Of a stretch of 64,000 nt of DNA, positions 49,251-58,202 are shown piece by piece. A model generated the notes under the pieces. It saw only the letters and a program-made list of their open reading frames with translations. It ran no database searches and was not told the DNA's origin. A program made the translations under genes and the position numbers. Each line of letters opens with the position of its first letter. The stretch's first letter is position 1. Source of the DNA: CAYQEU01 sp964532005. GTDB lineage: Bacteria > Patescibacteriota > Doudnabacteria > UBA920. The stretch spans positions 1 through 64,000 of the forward strand of contig CAZHER010000001.1 in the NCBI GenBank assembly GCA_964532005.1, read 5' to 3'.

Positions 49251-50072
49251 ATGAACCCAGAACAGTTGAAAATATTTTTAAAGCAGCACAAAATTTCTCC
49301 GAACAAGATTCTGGGACAAAATTTTCTATTGGATGATTTTGTGTTGCAGGATATTGTCAGTGCTGCCAATATTGAGCAAGGGCAGGCGGTTTTAGAGATT
49401 GGCCCCGGTATTACCAATCTGACCAGGTATTTAGCAGAATCAGGTAATTTTGTTTTGTCGGTAGAAAAAGATCCAAGTTTTATACCATTGCTGAAGGAGC
49501 TATCACAGAAATACAGCAATTTCGATTTTGAAATTTCTGACATTTTGAAATTTGATTTTCAAAAAGCACTTTCAAATTTTCCTTCGTATCAGGTCGTTGC
49601 CAACATTCCATATTACATAACTGGCAAAATCATAAAACTTTTTGTTGAGGCCAAGCATAAACCAAACAGTTTGACAGTGTTGGTTCAAAAGGAAGTAGCG
49701 CGCAACCTCACGGCAAAAGAAGGAAATTTGAACTTATTGGCTTTGTCTGTTCAGTTGGAAGCAGATGCCAAATTTATGTTTGAAGTGCCGGCGCAAAAGT
49801 TTTACCCGGCACCGAAAGTGGACAGTGCAGTTATCAGAATTGAATTTTTGCGAACCCCTCGTTTTCCAGAAGCGGACAGAAAAAAATTATTCCGTGTGAT
49901 GCGTGCGTGCTTTGCAGGAAAGCGAAAACAAATTCATAATACCCTAACCAACAATTTAAAAGTTGCTCCCGGCGTCGTGGAAAGAGTTTTAGGGGAGATA
50001 GGAATAGAAAAAACTGCCAGGCCGCAACAGCTATCATTGCAGCAGTGGGTCAGTTTAGCAGAATCGTTATAA
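49251..50072 (+). CDS. rsmA: 16S rRNA dimethyladenosine transferase
   Basis: A 273-residue KsgA/RsmA. LGQNFLLDDFVLQDIV (about 21-36), the SAM motif EIGPGITNLT (about 49-58), SVEKD (about 70) and the catalytic NIPYYITG (about 119-126) are conserved. It dimethylates two adjacent adenines near the 3' end of 16S rRNA during 30S maturation. It is co-transcribed with uvrD and overlaps the convergent DUF192 gene by 6 nt. Confidence 0.96.
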   Translation: MNPEQLKIFLKQHKISPNKILGQNFLLDDFVLQDIVSAANIEQGQAVLEIGPGITNLTRYLAESGNFVLSVEKDPSFIPLLKELSQKYSNFDFEISDILKFDFQKALSNFPSYQVVANIPYYITGKIIKLFVEAKHKPNSLTVLVQKEVARNLTAKEGNLNLLALSVQLEADAKFMFEVPAQKFYPAPKVDSAVIRIEFLRTPRFPEADRKKLFRVMRACFAGKRKQIHNTLTNNLKVAPGVVERVLGEIGIEKTARPQQLSLQQWVSLAESL

Positions 50073-50576
50073 ATTTTTTACAGGGGTTCCGACTACAATG
50101 TTTAGCTTGTCGGACAAACCTGCATTTATCTCAATCACGGTATCAATAGGTACTCTTGGATAGTACAAAGGAAGATCTTTTGTGTTGGCTCCAAGTTCCG
50201 GTGCGGGAACATTTTTCGTAATATCTATTACCAACCCGTTTTTTATCCAGATTATATCGATGGGAAAATTCATTTCTTTCATCCAAAATCCTGGGCGCTT
50301 CCGGTCAGAGTTTTTAAAATCAAAAATCATTGCTTGGTTATTCTCCAATTTGCTGCGTCCAGAGAGTCCGCGTTCTCGTGACTTGTTGTCGCTGGCAATA
50401 GCAGCACTGAATTTTGTATCACCAATATAAATTTCGGAAGAAAACGTTAATTCTGGTTGCGTGTTTTGTTGGTTAGTCGGTGTGTTTTCCATACTTTTTG
50501 GGTGTGTTGTCAGGAGTGTAAAAAATACCAATACCAGCAGTGCAACGCCTGAGATTAAAAAAGTTTTTCCTTTCAT
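50067..50576 (-). CDS. DUF192 exported protein
   Basis: A 169-residue protein. A signal or anchor helix (about 5-22) is followed by a DUF192 domain with RERGLSGRSKL (about 67-77), MIFDF, the FWMKEMNFPIDIIWI strand (about 97-111) and a C-terminal VIEINAG segment. The family is common but of unknown biochemical role. I use the ATG at 50576, because TAAAAT lies 7 nt before it (leaderless type) with a TTCACA -35 at 17-nt spacing; an in-frame upstream codon is beyond this promoter. Confidence 0.87.
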   Translation of the reverse strand: MKGKTFLISGVALLVLVFFTLLTTHPKSMENTPTNQQNTQPELTFSSEIYIGDTKFSAAIASDNKSRERGLSGRSKLENNQAMIFDFKNSDRKRPGFWMKEMNFPIDIIWIKNGLVIDITKNVPAPELGANTKDLPLYYPRVPIDTVIEINAGLSDKLNIVVGTPVKNL

Positions 50577-50583
50577 GTTTACT

Positions 50584-50612
50584 ATTTTACACTGTAATGT
50601 TAAGAGTGTGAA
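50584..50612 (-). promoter_or_regulatory. Promoter of DUF192 gene (leaderless)
   Basis: TTCACA (50612-50607), 17 nt, TAAAAT (50589-50584), then 7 nt to the ATG. Confidence 0.65.
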
Positions 50613-50627
50613 TTTTTGCAATGACAG

Positions 50628-50656
50628 TTGCAATTTTTTTAATTCTATGCTATAAT
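50628..50656 (+). promoter_or_regulatory. Promoter of the secretion cluster
   Basis: TTGCAA (50628-50633), 17 nt, TATAAT (50651-50656). The 70-nt leader contains a GAAGC/GCTTC hairpin and no clear SD. Confidence 0.82.
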
Positions 50657-50732
50657 ATATACAGAAGTGAGAAATCTATTACTGAAGCCAAAATAGCTTC
50701 AAATTAGAAACAAAAACAAAAAATAAACGAAT

Positions 50733-51479
50733 ATGGAACCTATAGCAGCGGGCTCTTTTGGTAAGAGCCACATTAAGCTTATTGCATTGAGCATCCTTTT
50801 GTTGGTTGCCGCAACTTTTATGCGCGGCGGCTTTACTTTGGGTGCTTTTGGTTTTTCTAGCGCTGAGTCGGCTCCGGAAAAAATGACCTATGAACAGGCG
50901 CAGGCAAAAGCCAAGCAGATGATAGAAGAAAAATACTCTGCTTTGCCTGCTGGTGGACAAGATCCAGAACAGTTGCAACAACAGCTTGCAGAGGTAGACC
51001 CGAATTACGGCCAAGGGGCGGTGCTTGGCACTAGTGTGACATCGGACGGAAATATTGATGTAGAAAGTCTAATGGGCTCCGATGCACTTAAAGCTGTTGA
51101 TGTTAAAACTTATTCTACTGACAACAAACTAGAATTGAATGCTTACGGCAGTCAGATTCGAGCAATTGAAAATAAGCACGGTGCGTTCGTGCTCATGGGT
51201 GCTTTAAGTACTAGGGAAAAATCTGCTTTGGCACAAGCCAGCACCGGATATAAAAATATAATTTCTGACCTACAGTCATTGGCAGTACCAGAACAATTTG
51301 AGGAATACCACAGAATGAAATTGATATACTACTCTGCTTTGGTTTCCATGGCAGAGAGTATGGCCAGCGAAGGTCCGAACGAGCAGGCTGCAACAGCGAC
51401 ATCTTTGTTCTTTTCGCTGAATGATAAAATTGACACTTTGGGATCACAGTTAGAATCACAATACGGGGTGTTGCTATGA
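50733..51479 (+). CDS. Secretion-cluster exported protein (248 aa)
   Basis: A 248-residue protein with one transmembrane helix (about 14-32) and an extracytoplasmic helical domain. Residues 50-90 are Gln/Glu/Lys-rich coiled coil; 150-245 form a four-helix-like segment. No family recognised. It is the first gene of the type IV secretion cluster and overlaps the next gene by 4 nt (ATGA), so the products are probably made in stoichiometric amounts. Confidence 0.65.
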   Translation: MEPIAAGSFGKSHIKLIALSILLLVAATFMRGGFTLGAFGFSSAESAPEKMTYEQAQAKAKQMIEEKYSALPAGGQDPEQLQQQLAEVDPNYGQGAVLGTSVTSDGNIDVESLMGSDALKAVDVKTYSTDNKLELNAYGSQIRAIENKHGAFVLMGALSTREKSALAQASTGYKNIISDLQSLAVPEQFEEYHRMKLIYYSALVSMAESMASEGPNEQAATATSLFFSLNDKIDTLGSQLESQYGVLL

Positions 51480-53494
51480 AGATTATAAAAAACAAAATTG
51501 CAATTGGATTTTTGCTCCTAATTTTTACATTCGGAGCTTTTGTATTTCCTCAGCCTAAAAATGCATACGCAATTTTCGGATTAAGCTGCTTGCCATTTTT
51601 ATGTCTCGATCCCATTCAAGACGTATCCGGTACAGTGAGTTCAGTTGCCGATACTGTAACCGGCGTGGCCACTCCAATTACCGCTGGTACGACGACAGCC
51701 AAATTGGTTGTAGATGGAACTCCAATTGAACGCGCGATTACCGATTTGATTTTAACTCCGACCATTTGCGACAGCTTTGCCAATGCCAATTTGCTTTTAG
51801 ATACTTTGGACAGTGTTGGCGGTGCACTTGCCGGCGCTGACAAAGCCAAACTCACCAATACATTTTTTATACAATACAAAGTTGAGTCCACGCGCAGCCA
51901 ATTGCGCGACTGCTGGATGCCATTGGAAATTATTGCGCAGTCTGCCAAAGGTGCTACAAACTCCCAGGCCCAAAATTTGGAACAGAACCGAACTTTAATT
52001 GCTCAAAAAAAACAAACTTTGACTTTGCAGTTAACAGATTATGAGAAACAAAAGAAGCAGGGTTTTCAAGACGTTTTTCAAGCCATTGCTTTGAATTTTG
52101 CCATGGAAGCATTCAAGCAGGTCACTATAAAAGGAGTTAACGAATTGGTGGACAAGCTTAAGATTAACGGATATCTAAAATATGCAGACGCATTAGCCAC
52201 CCAAGTTTATTCAATTGACTACATTAAGCAGAATTATAGTGGCGATAAGCAACGTGAGCTGATTGCAGCTTCATTGTTTAAAAGCCAGGCTTTGAATGAT
52301 ATACCCGCTGTGAATAATGCAATATCTATTGCAAATCAAACTTCAAAGAAGTTCCAAACTTATTCTAAAGATCTTGACTGGCAAAATCCAAAGTATTGGA
52401 GCAGGGTTGCAGGAGTAGCGGATGAGAGGGTTTGGCCTGAATATCACATGATGGTAGGGTTCTCAGACGCTCAGTCAGCAATTGTAAACGGAAAAGCCAA
52501 TGCCCAGGCTGAAGTGCAAAACGGTAAAGGTTTTAAAAGCATGCGCAATTGTAGAGATGTGACAGCAGTACAACAGAAAATAGACAATGATCTTACAGCT
52601 TCAAATAAAAAAGTTGAGGAGGCCGAAATTGCTTTAGGGCTTCTTAAAATGGCGGAATCGAATCCTGTTGACATTAAGAAAGCAGAAGAAGCTCTACAAG
52701 CAGCCTTGAAAGAAGCTGAGTCTGTTCAAGTAAAGTCAAACGGCGGGTTAGCAGAAGCCTGTGAAGCTATTACCCAGCCAGCAAACTTCTTGGCAGAAAC
52801 CACCACCAAATGGTTGGATAGCTTCATTAAACAGCAGACTGACTTCAAAGATACCAACATGACTTTGTTTGGTACTTTGGCAAGCAAACTCGCCACTACT
52901 GTATTTAAAGATATAATAAACGGCAAAGGCGGCTCTGTTCTAAAAGAACTTAAAAACAGCATTGTGCCAATTGGTATGAGCGCTGCTATGCAAGGAGTAA
53001 TTAGCGCAAGCGGGTCAGGTGGTCCTGTTGGGTATGACGAGAATGGGGGAGACTCCGGAATGGTTAATGGCGACAATGCCACGGTTAGATTCAGTTATAC
53101 GAATCAGCCAAACAACAAACTTATATTAAAAGTGAAATTTGAAGCTTCCGATGACGTAATTCCAAAGAGTTTAAAAATTACTATTTCTGAAGTGGCTGAC
53201 CCAAGCAAAAAAACCAGCAATATTATAGAGCTAAAACCAGGAGACTACACCGTGTCCAACGGATTGGTTGTGGGTACAGTGGAGTTTGATGATGTTCGAC
53301 CAACAAAAAAATCCAATTATTCGGTCACTTTGCGCGGAATTAAGCGCAGTGTTGGAGTTACCTTATTTGATCTTGTTACTGCTTCAGTAATTGTGCCAGC
53401 AGGAACAGTGTCTGGTGCCTATGTTGAAGTCGGACAGTCAGGAGTCCCAAAAACCAACATATTTATGCCCCGCGGGCCAGAATTTAAATACTAG
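51476..53494 (+). CDS. Secretion-cluster exported protein (672 aa)
   Basis: A 672-residue protein with a signal peptide (about 1-32, PKNAYA end). Residues 60-180 contain cysteines C40, C44, C100 and C145, possibly disulfide-bonded. A long helical region with coiled coils (about 165-450) is followed by a Gly/Ser linker (about 500-525) and a C-terminal beta-sandwich-like domain (about 530-660). No known VirB subunit is matched. Its position and export signal suggest an extracellular component of the secretion or pilus apparatus. Confidence 0.65.
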   Translation: MKIIKNKIAIGFLLLIFTFGAFVFPQPKNAYAIFGLSCLPFLCLDPIQDVSGTVSSVADTVTGVATPITAGTTTAKLVVDGTPIERAITDLILTPTICDSFANANLLLDTLDSVGGALAGADKAKLTNTFFIQYKVESTRSQLRDCWMPLEIIAQSAKGATNSQAQNLEQNRTLIAQKKQTLTLQLTDYEKQKKQGFQDVFQAIALNFAMEAFKQVTIKGVNELVDKLKINGYLKYADALATQVYSIDYIKQNYSGDKQRELIAASLFKSQALNDIPAVNNAISIANQTSKKFQTYSKDLDWQNPKYWSRVAGVADERVWPEYHMMVGFSDAQSAIVNGKANAQAEVQNGKGFKSMRNCRDVTAVQQKIDNDLTASNKKVEEAEIALGLLKMAESNPVDIKKAEEALQAALKEAESVQVKSNGGLAEACEAITQPANFLAETTTKWLDSFIKQQTDFKDTNMTLFGTLASKLATTVFKDIINGKGGSVLKELKNSIVPIGMSAAMQGVISASGSGGPVGYDENGGDSGMVNGDNATVRFSYTNQPNNKLILKVKFEASDDVIPKSLKITISEVADPSKKTSNIIELKPGDYTVSNGLVVGTVEFDDVRPTKKSNYSVTLRGIKRSVGVTLFDLVTASVIVPAGTVSGAYVEVGQSGVPKTNIFMPRGPEFKY

Positions 53495-53497
53495 TGT

Positions 53498-54763
53498 ATG
53501 AATAAGCAATTAAAAACACAATTAAGTCTAATATTGCTAGCAGGAATCGGAGCTGTTGGATTGATGGGATTTTTTGTCCAATCGGTTCGAACAAATTTTG
53601 CTTTAAAGAGCAGTCCTAATAATCCTGAGTTGGTGGCTACCGCTCAAACAGGAGCGCAGGTTAAAGATGATTCAGGTTCAGAGAACGGAGCTGTATTGGG
53701 TATTTCAGAAAATACCCAGCTTAATGTACTAAAGAATATTTACGTGAACCCGTTTGCATCCGTAGCTGACACCAGCCAGTTATCCAGTAAATATATTGGA
53801 AAGCGGTCAAATAGCGGAGATGTGATTTTAATGTCAGCAATGCGCCCTGAACCTACTGCACCTATTCAAAGTTATGTCCGCGGTTACGTGTACCCTATTG
53901 TTGAACTGGACAACTGTACTAGCGGACAGGACTGCTATGAGTATTGTGAACAGTTGGGAAACGTGCCTGTCTGCGCAATGTTCTCCGAACGACAGGGGTA
54001 TATGAAAATGGAGATGATACCTGTTGCACAAAAAATGGCTGTTGGATTTTTGTCCAACAAAAGTTTTGCAGAATGCAATACCGCTAATTCATGCGTGGCA
54101 CTTTGCGAGCAACAGGAATATAGCGCAATTTGTTCCGAATTCATTGAAAGCTATCAGCTAAATTCAAGAGTTCTTGGAGCAACCGATGGTGAAGTTGGTT
54201 CAATACAGCCGACCGCAGGAACAAGTTTAATAAACTCCAATCCTTATCAAAATATTTCCCAAAATTATTCGAATAGAAATTTGAATGAATATTTGGCCAG
54301 CGTGACAGGATCAGGTTGTGAGCCTTTGGACATGATTTGTATGGGCGAAAAGGAACTCAAAAATTCAGGCAATCCTAGAGTACTGAATTTGAGCATTGAA
54401 GACTTAATGAATAACGGCAATGGAGGTGGAGAAGGCGGAGGTGGTTCCGGTGACCCAGTTGAGTGGGGCGGTGATTACAACAACAATCCCGGGAATGTAT
54501 ATAGCGATATTACTAATTGCGGCAACAGTGCTACAGCCAACATAGCTTATAGGGACCCAGCCACAATTTTGCCTTATGAACAGCAACAGGCACAAACAAA
54601 TGTGAACAATTGTATTGCCGACTATGCTGATACAGTAAAAGAGGGAACAGAAGAGAAGAAACAGGAAACCATAAATGATCAAATTGATTTTCAAAACTGT
54701 ATAGCTGGCTCTAGGAATTTGGCTGTTGATATACGTAGATGTATTAGTCAGGAGCTGTATTAA
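53498..54763 (+). CDS. Cys-module exported protein of secretion cluster
   Basis: A 421-residue protein with an N-terminal transmembrane helix (about 9-27). Two copies of an identical cysteine module, C-x5-C-x3-C-x8-C, lie at about 147-167 and 193-213, each followed by a helix; an additional CEPLDMIC pair occurs at about 273. These look like small disulfide-knotted domains. A Gly-rich linker (about 308-325) and a helical tail follow. It belongs to the secretion operon, 3 nt after the preceding gene. Family unknown. Confidence 0.65.
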   Translation: MNKQLKTQLSLILLAGIGAVGLMGFFVQSVRTNFALKSSPNNPELVATAQTGAQVKDDSGSENGAVLGISENTQLNVLKNIYVNPFASVADTSQLSSKYIGKRSNSGDVILMSAMRPEPTAPIQSYVRGYVYPIVELDNCTSGQDCYEYCEQLGNVPVCAMFSERQGYMKMEMIPVAQKMAVGFLSNKSFAECNTANSCVALCEQQEYSAICSEFIESYQLNSRVLGATDGEVGSIQPTAGTSLINSNPYQNISQNYSNRNLNEYLASVTGSGCEPLDMICMGEKELKNSGNPRVLNLSIEDLMNNGNGGGEGGGGSGDPVEWGGDYNNNPGNVYSDITNCGNSATANIAYRDPATILPYEQQQAQTNVNNCIADYADTVKEGTEEKKQETINDQIDFQNCIAGSRNLAVDIRRCISQELY

Positions 54764-54798
54764 AACATAATAAATAGCCTTGTAATATTGCAGTTTTT

Positions 54799-54834
54799 AA
54801 GCCCTTGGTTTTCCAAGGGCTTGTATGGTATAAT
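54799..54834 (+). promoter_or_regulatory. Promoter overlapped by a perfect hairpin
   Basis: TTGGTT (54805-54810), 18 nt, TATAAT (54829-54834). The -35 and spacer lie in AAGCCCTTGG-TTTT-CCAAGGGCTT (54799-54822), a 10-bp perfect hairpin. It may also act as a transcription-slowing element after the 421-aa gene. Confidence 0.6.
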
Positions 54835-54859
54835 ATAAGCATAATTTCTCACCAAATCA

Positions 54860-57800
54860 GTGATTTTTAAGAAACCAAAAACAAAACTTATTGGGCTAGG
54901 GCTACTAGTTGTTTTAGTCGGTTCTATAGCTGGATTGTTTTTTAATCCGGGCATATCTGAAGCTGACGAACCTAACTCCACAACAAGCTACAGAAAATTC
55001 AAACCGGACGAGATCGAGATAAAAATATCTCCTTTTACTCCTACCAATTTTTTCAGGGTGTTGGTAGATAAAGATGGTCCTGTAGATGAAGCGGGAAGTA
55101 AAGACAGTTCTGTTAAAGGAGATCCGATAAAAGTCGGGGTTAATCTTTCTTTGGTAAAACCACAGAAATTATATATATCTGGGTATTCAGCACCGTCAGA
55201 TTGGATATGTATACCTGGTTTGCCGTGTCCTGTTCGATTTGAAGGATGGGACAATTTANNNNNNNNNNATGTTGACCAAATTTTTCCAACTGAAAAAGGT
55301 ATACGTGGGATTGGGATTGAATATACTAACGAATCTGTGGACAAAAGCTGCGCTACGGGAACGGTTTTTTCTACTAAAGTGAAATCGTGCAATTATGCTA
55401 ACTATAGCTACGTTGTAAGTACTAATACCGTATTCCCAACATATTTAACAGTAGATGCAAACAAAGATTTTCCCGCTGAGATTTTACTAAATCAAGCCAA
55501 TAGAGCAAAGTATGGAATAAACAAAGCATCGGATACAGGAGAGGTTAACACTTTGTATGTGATCCCGTTTTTGGGTTATGCCAGCTATTTGGTCCCTGGA
55601 ACTACAAACGACGCAGCCTATTTCCCACCTAAAATCCCTGAGATAAGAGTAAAAGTATATGCAAACACTGATGCGGGTAGAGCAGCGTATTTAGCAGATA
55701 AAGACAAACCACCAGAGGATAGTGACAACCAAGGAGGCACAAGTACCGCAGCCACTGGCGGCTCAGCAATTGGTGATATAATCAATCAATTTGTTACGAT
55801 ACAAATTCTGATATTTACCCGAATTATTTACTGGCTGTTTGCAAATGTTTTGGCCCCGTTGATTGAAGCTTTACTGCAAGTCCACCCATACAAAGACATT
55901 TTTGTTGAGGTTATTTATTTAGGTTGGCAGTTGATCCGCAACCTTTGTAACATATTCTTTATTGTTGTTTTGCTTGTAATCGGTCTAGGAACTTTGTTCC
56001 GGGTAGAAAACTATAATTATAAGCATTTGTTGGTTAAGGTTGTTATAGCAGCTTTGTTAGTCAACTTTAGCTTGGTATTTGGTCAAGCTATTCTAGGTGT
56101 TGCCGATACAGTGCAAGCACAGTTTTTACCCGACAGTGCCAATGTTATTCGCGCTTTGGGCAGCAAGCTCATGGTAGATCCGATAAATACTCTTACTCAA
56201 GATGAAAATTTTAGAGTAGGAAACTCAACGAGCGCTGGGGCGTCTTTTGCCAATATCGCCCGTCCAATGTTTGCTTTTGCTTTGGCTTTAGGTGCATTTT
56301 TTGCATTTATTGCTATTGCAGCATTTTTAGTGATTCGGTTAGTGGCTTTGTGGGTGTTGCTTTTGGTATCCCCAATTGCTTATGTGGCAAACATACTTCC
56401 AATGACCAGCAATTACGGCAAAGAGTGGTGGAATAAGTTTTTAAAATATGCTTTTATGACCCCTGTGCTGGCATTTTTCTTGAATTTAGCCGCTGTGTTT
56501 GCCACCACATTTTTAAAGGACCAAGCAAGCTTTCAGAAATTGATGAGCGCACAGAATGTTGAAGGAACTATTAGCGAGTTTGTTTTTCTTGCCGGTAGCC
56601 AAATTTTGGTAATTCTGTTTATTCTAGTGGGTCTAAAAGCTGCCGCCAGTTCAGGTACCTATGGTGCCGCTGCAGTTACAGAATTTGCCGAGAAAGGGAT
56701 GAAGAAGCCGTTTCAATGGGCTGGTAGCAAAGCTTTGGCAGGGACCAAAGCCGGAGCTGAAAGAGGATTTGAGGCCATACAGAATAGAGCTGGAATTACC
56801 TTAGATCCGCGGTTGTTAAAAAAAGCTGGTTCAGAATATTTTGCCGAGCAAAAAGCAAAGCGCTTGCAAGCCAGAGCCACGCGTAATTTTATGGGTATGA
56901 AGCACGGCCCCAAACTAGGAGATGCTAAAAGTAATTTTGAAGCTTATGCCAATTGGCGCGGGTTCAAAAGAGCTGTTTCGAGCGGTCCTTTGGGTTGGCG
57001 CGGTGCTGGGTATTACCAAAAAAAATATAACGAGGCTTCACCTTATGCCAGCCTAAAGACCGATGCAGAAAGAAAGCTCATGACAGATAAACGTTTTTAT
57101 AATAATAAAGCTTTGAAAAATAGAGAACCAGACAAACAACGATTGGAAATAGAGCTTAAAACTGCTGAATCGGACTATAATGCAAATCCCAAAGATGATG
57201 CTAAAAGAGCAGCGTTCGAAGATAAGCAAAACGAGTACAAGCAGTTTATGAGAACCAAGATCAATCCGTTGACTGAAGAAAATGAAAAAATAACAGCTGA
57301 ATTGGACAAAGACGAGCAATTAAAAAAAGATCTTATTGACCCAAGGACAAAACAAAAAGGGATTGCGAGTTGGGATGACGATATGCAAAAAGAGTGGCGC
57401 GAAAAAAAGGAATCTTACGACAAAAAAATTACTGAAAGAAAAAGGCCGGAAGGCTATGCAGCTATTGCTGCTCACCACCACTTATTGAGCGATGAAGAAA
57501 AGAAAATTTCTCATATTGACGACTCCGATCGCTTAGTGCAGTTGTATAAAGATGCGTTTGCTCAAGGGGATAGATATAAAGCAGAAGCAGTACTTCACAA
57601 ACTTGCTAAAGATACCAATTTTAACGAAATTACCACAGAACTATATGGCGGGATGAGCAGGGATCATAGCAAAAGACTTTTTGAAGATTTTGGGGAGCAT
57701 TTTGGAGTAGATGAACATGGGGTTTTAGAACTGGCTTCGGAAGTTGGGTATATAAATGAAGGGGTTAATATGTATAATGGCGCGCGTTTAACTACCGTGG

Positions 57801-58192
57801 ATAAGCATGGTCATATGAAATGGGCAGAAAAACAACAACATGAAGCTGCCATAGAAGCCCAAATGAAAAAGGTTGAGCCGCAAGGACAAGCTAGGAATTT
57901 TTGGCGAGGATCTTTTGTGGATGAGCAGCAAAACGACAAGGGCGGTAAAGATTTTACATTGCACGGTGCAGGTATCAAAATTCTTGAAGATTCATTGTCA
58001 AAAGGAGCAGGTTTGAGAGGCGTAGCCGAACGTATGCAAGAATATAACAGAAATGCTATTGCAAAAGCCATCAGAGACGAAGTAGAAAAAAATCCAGCCG
58101 CAGCACGTGAAAGTGTTAAAAAGCTATACAACAATAAAGATTTAATGAGAGCTCTAGAAATGGGTAAATATGATTCTAATGTTTCCAAATAA
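54860..58192 (+). CDS. VirB6/TrbL-like membrane protein (about 1110 aa)
   Basis: A large protein starting at GTG 54860. Signal or anchor helix about 9-31; an exported domain about 35-285 containing the CIPGLPCP block; six or more transmembrane helices (about 310-605) of the TrbL/VirB6 channel type; then a charged helical cytosolic tail (about 610-1110) rich in K/E/Q. In type IV secretion, VirB6 forms part of the inner-membrane translocation pore. The 10-N assembly gap (55259-55268, residue about 133) leaves the exact sequence there unknown, though the frame continues. Confidence 0.75.
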   Translation: MIFKKPKTKLIGLGLLVVLVGSIAGLFFNPGISEADEPNSTTSYRKFKPDEIEIKISPFTPTNFFRVLVDKDGPVDEAGSKDSSVKGDPIKVGVNLSLVKPQKLYISGYSAPSDWICIPGLPCPVRFEGWDNLXXXXVDQIFPTEKGIRGIGIEYTNESVDKSCATGTVFSTKVKSCNYANYSYVVSTNTVFPTYLTVDANKDFPAEILLNQANRAKYGINKASDTGEVNTLYVIPFLGYASYLVPGTTNDAAYFPPKIPEIRVKVYANTDAGRAAYLADKDKPPEDSDNQGGTSTAATGGSAIGDIINQFVTIQILIFTRIIYWLFANVLAPLIEALLQVHPYKDIFVEVIYLGWQLIRNLCNIFFIVVLLVIGLGTLFRVENYNYKHLLVKVVIAALLVNFSLVFGQAILGVADTVQAQFLPDSANVIRALGSKLMVDPINTLTQDENFRVGNSTSAGASFANIARPMFAFALALGAFFAFIAIAAFLVIRLVALWVLLLVSPIAYVANILPMTSNYGKEWWNKFLKYAFMTPVLAFFLNLAAVFATTFLKDQASFQKLMSAQNVEGTISEFVFLAGSQILVILFILVGLKAAASSGTYGAAAVTEFAEKGMKKPFQWAGSKALAGTKAGAERGFEAIQNRAGITLDPRLLKKAGSEYFAEQKAKRLQARATRNFMGMKHGPKLGDAKSNFEAYANWRGFKRAVSSGPLGWRGAGYYQKKYNEASPYASLKTDAERKLMTDKRFYNNKALKNREPDKQRLEIELKTAESDYNANPKDDAKRAAFEDKQNEYKQFMRTKINPLTEENEKITAELDKDEQLKKDLIDPRTKQKGIASWDDDMQKEWREKKESYDKKITERKRPEGYAAIAAHHHLLSDEEKKISHIDDSDRLVQLYKDAFAQGDRYKAEAVLHKLAKDTNFNEITTELYGGMSRDHSKRLFEDFGEHFGVDEHGVLELASEVGYINEGVNMYNGARLTTVDKHGHMKWAEKQQHEAAIEAQMKKVEPQGQARNFWRGSFVDEQQNDKGGKDFTLHGAGIKILEDSLSKGAGLRGVAERMQEYNRNAIAKAIRDEVEKNPAAARESVKKLYNNKDLMRALEMGKYDSNVSK
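55259..55268. other. Assembly gap (10 N)
   Basis: Ten unknown bases within the VirB6-like gene. The reading frame is open on both sides in the given spacing, but the true length of the gap is not known. Confidence 0.99.
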
Positions 58193-58202
58193 GATATTGT
58201 AA

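Noticed and set aside
55259..55268. Frameshift at the N gap
   Set aside because: The frame is continuous on both sides in the given spacing and hydrophobic helices follow in the same frame; the gap is only an assembly uncertainty.
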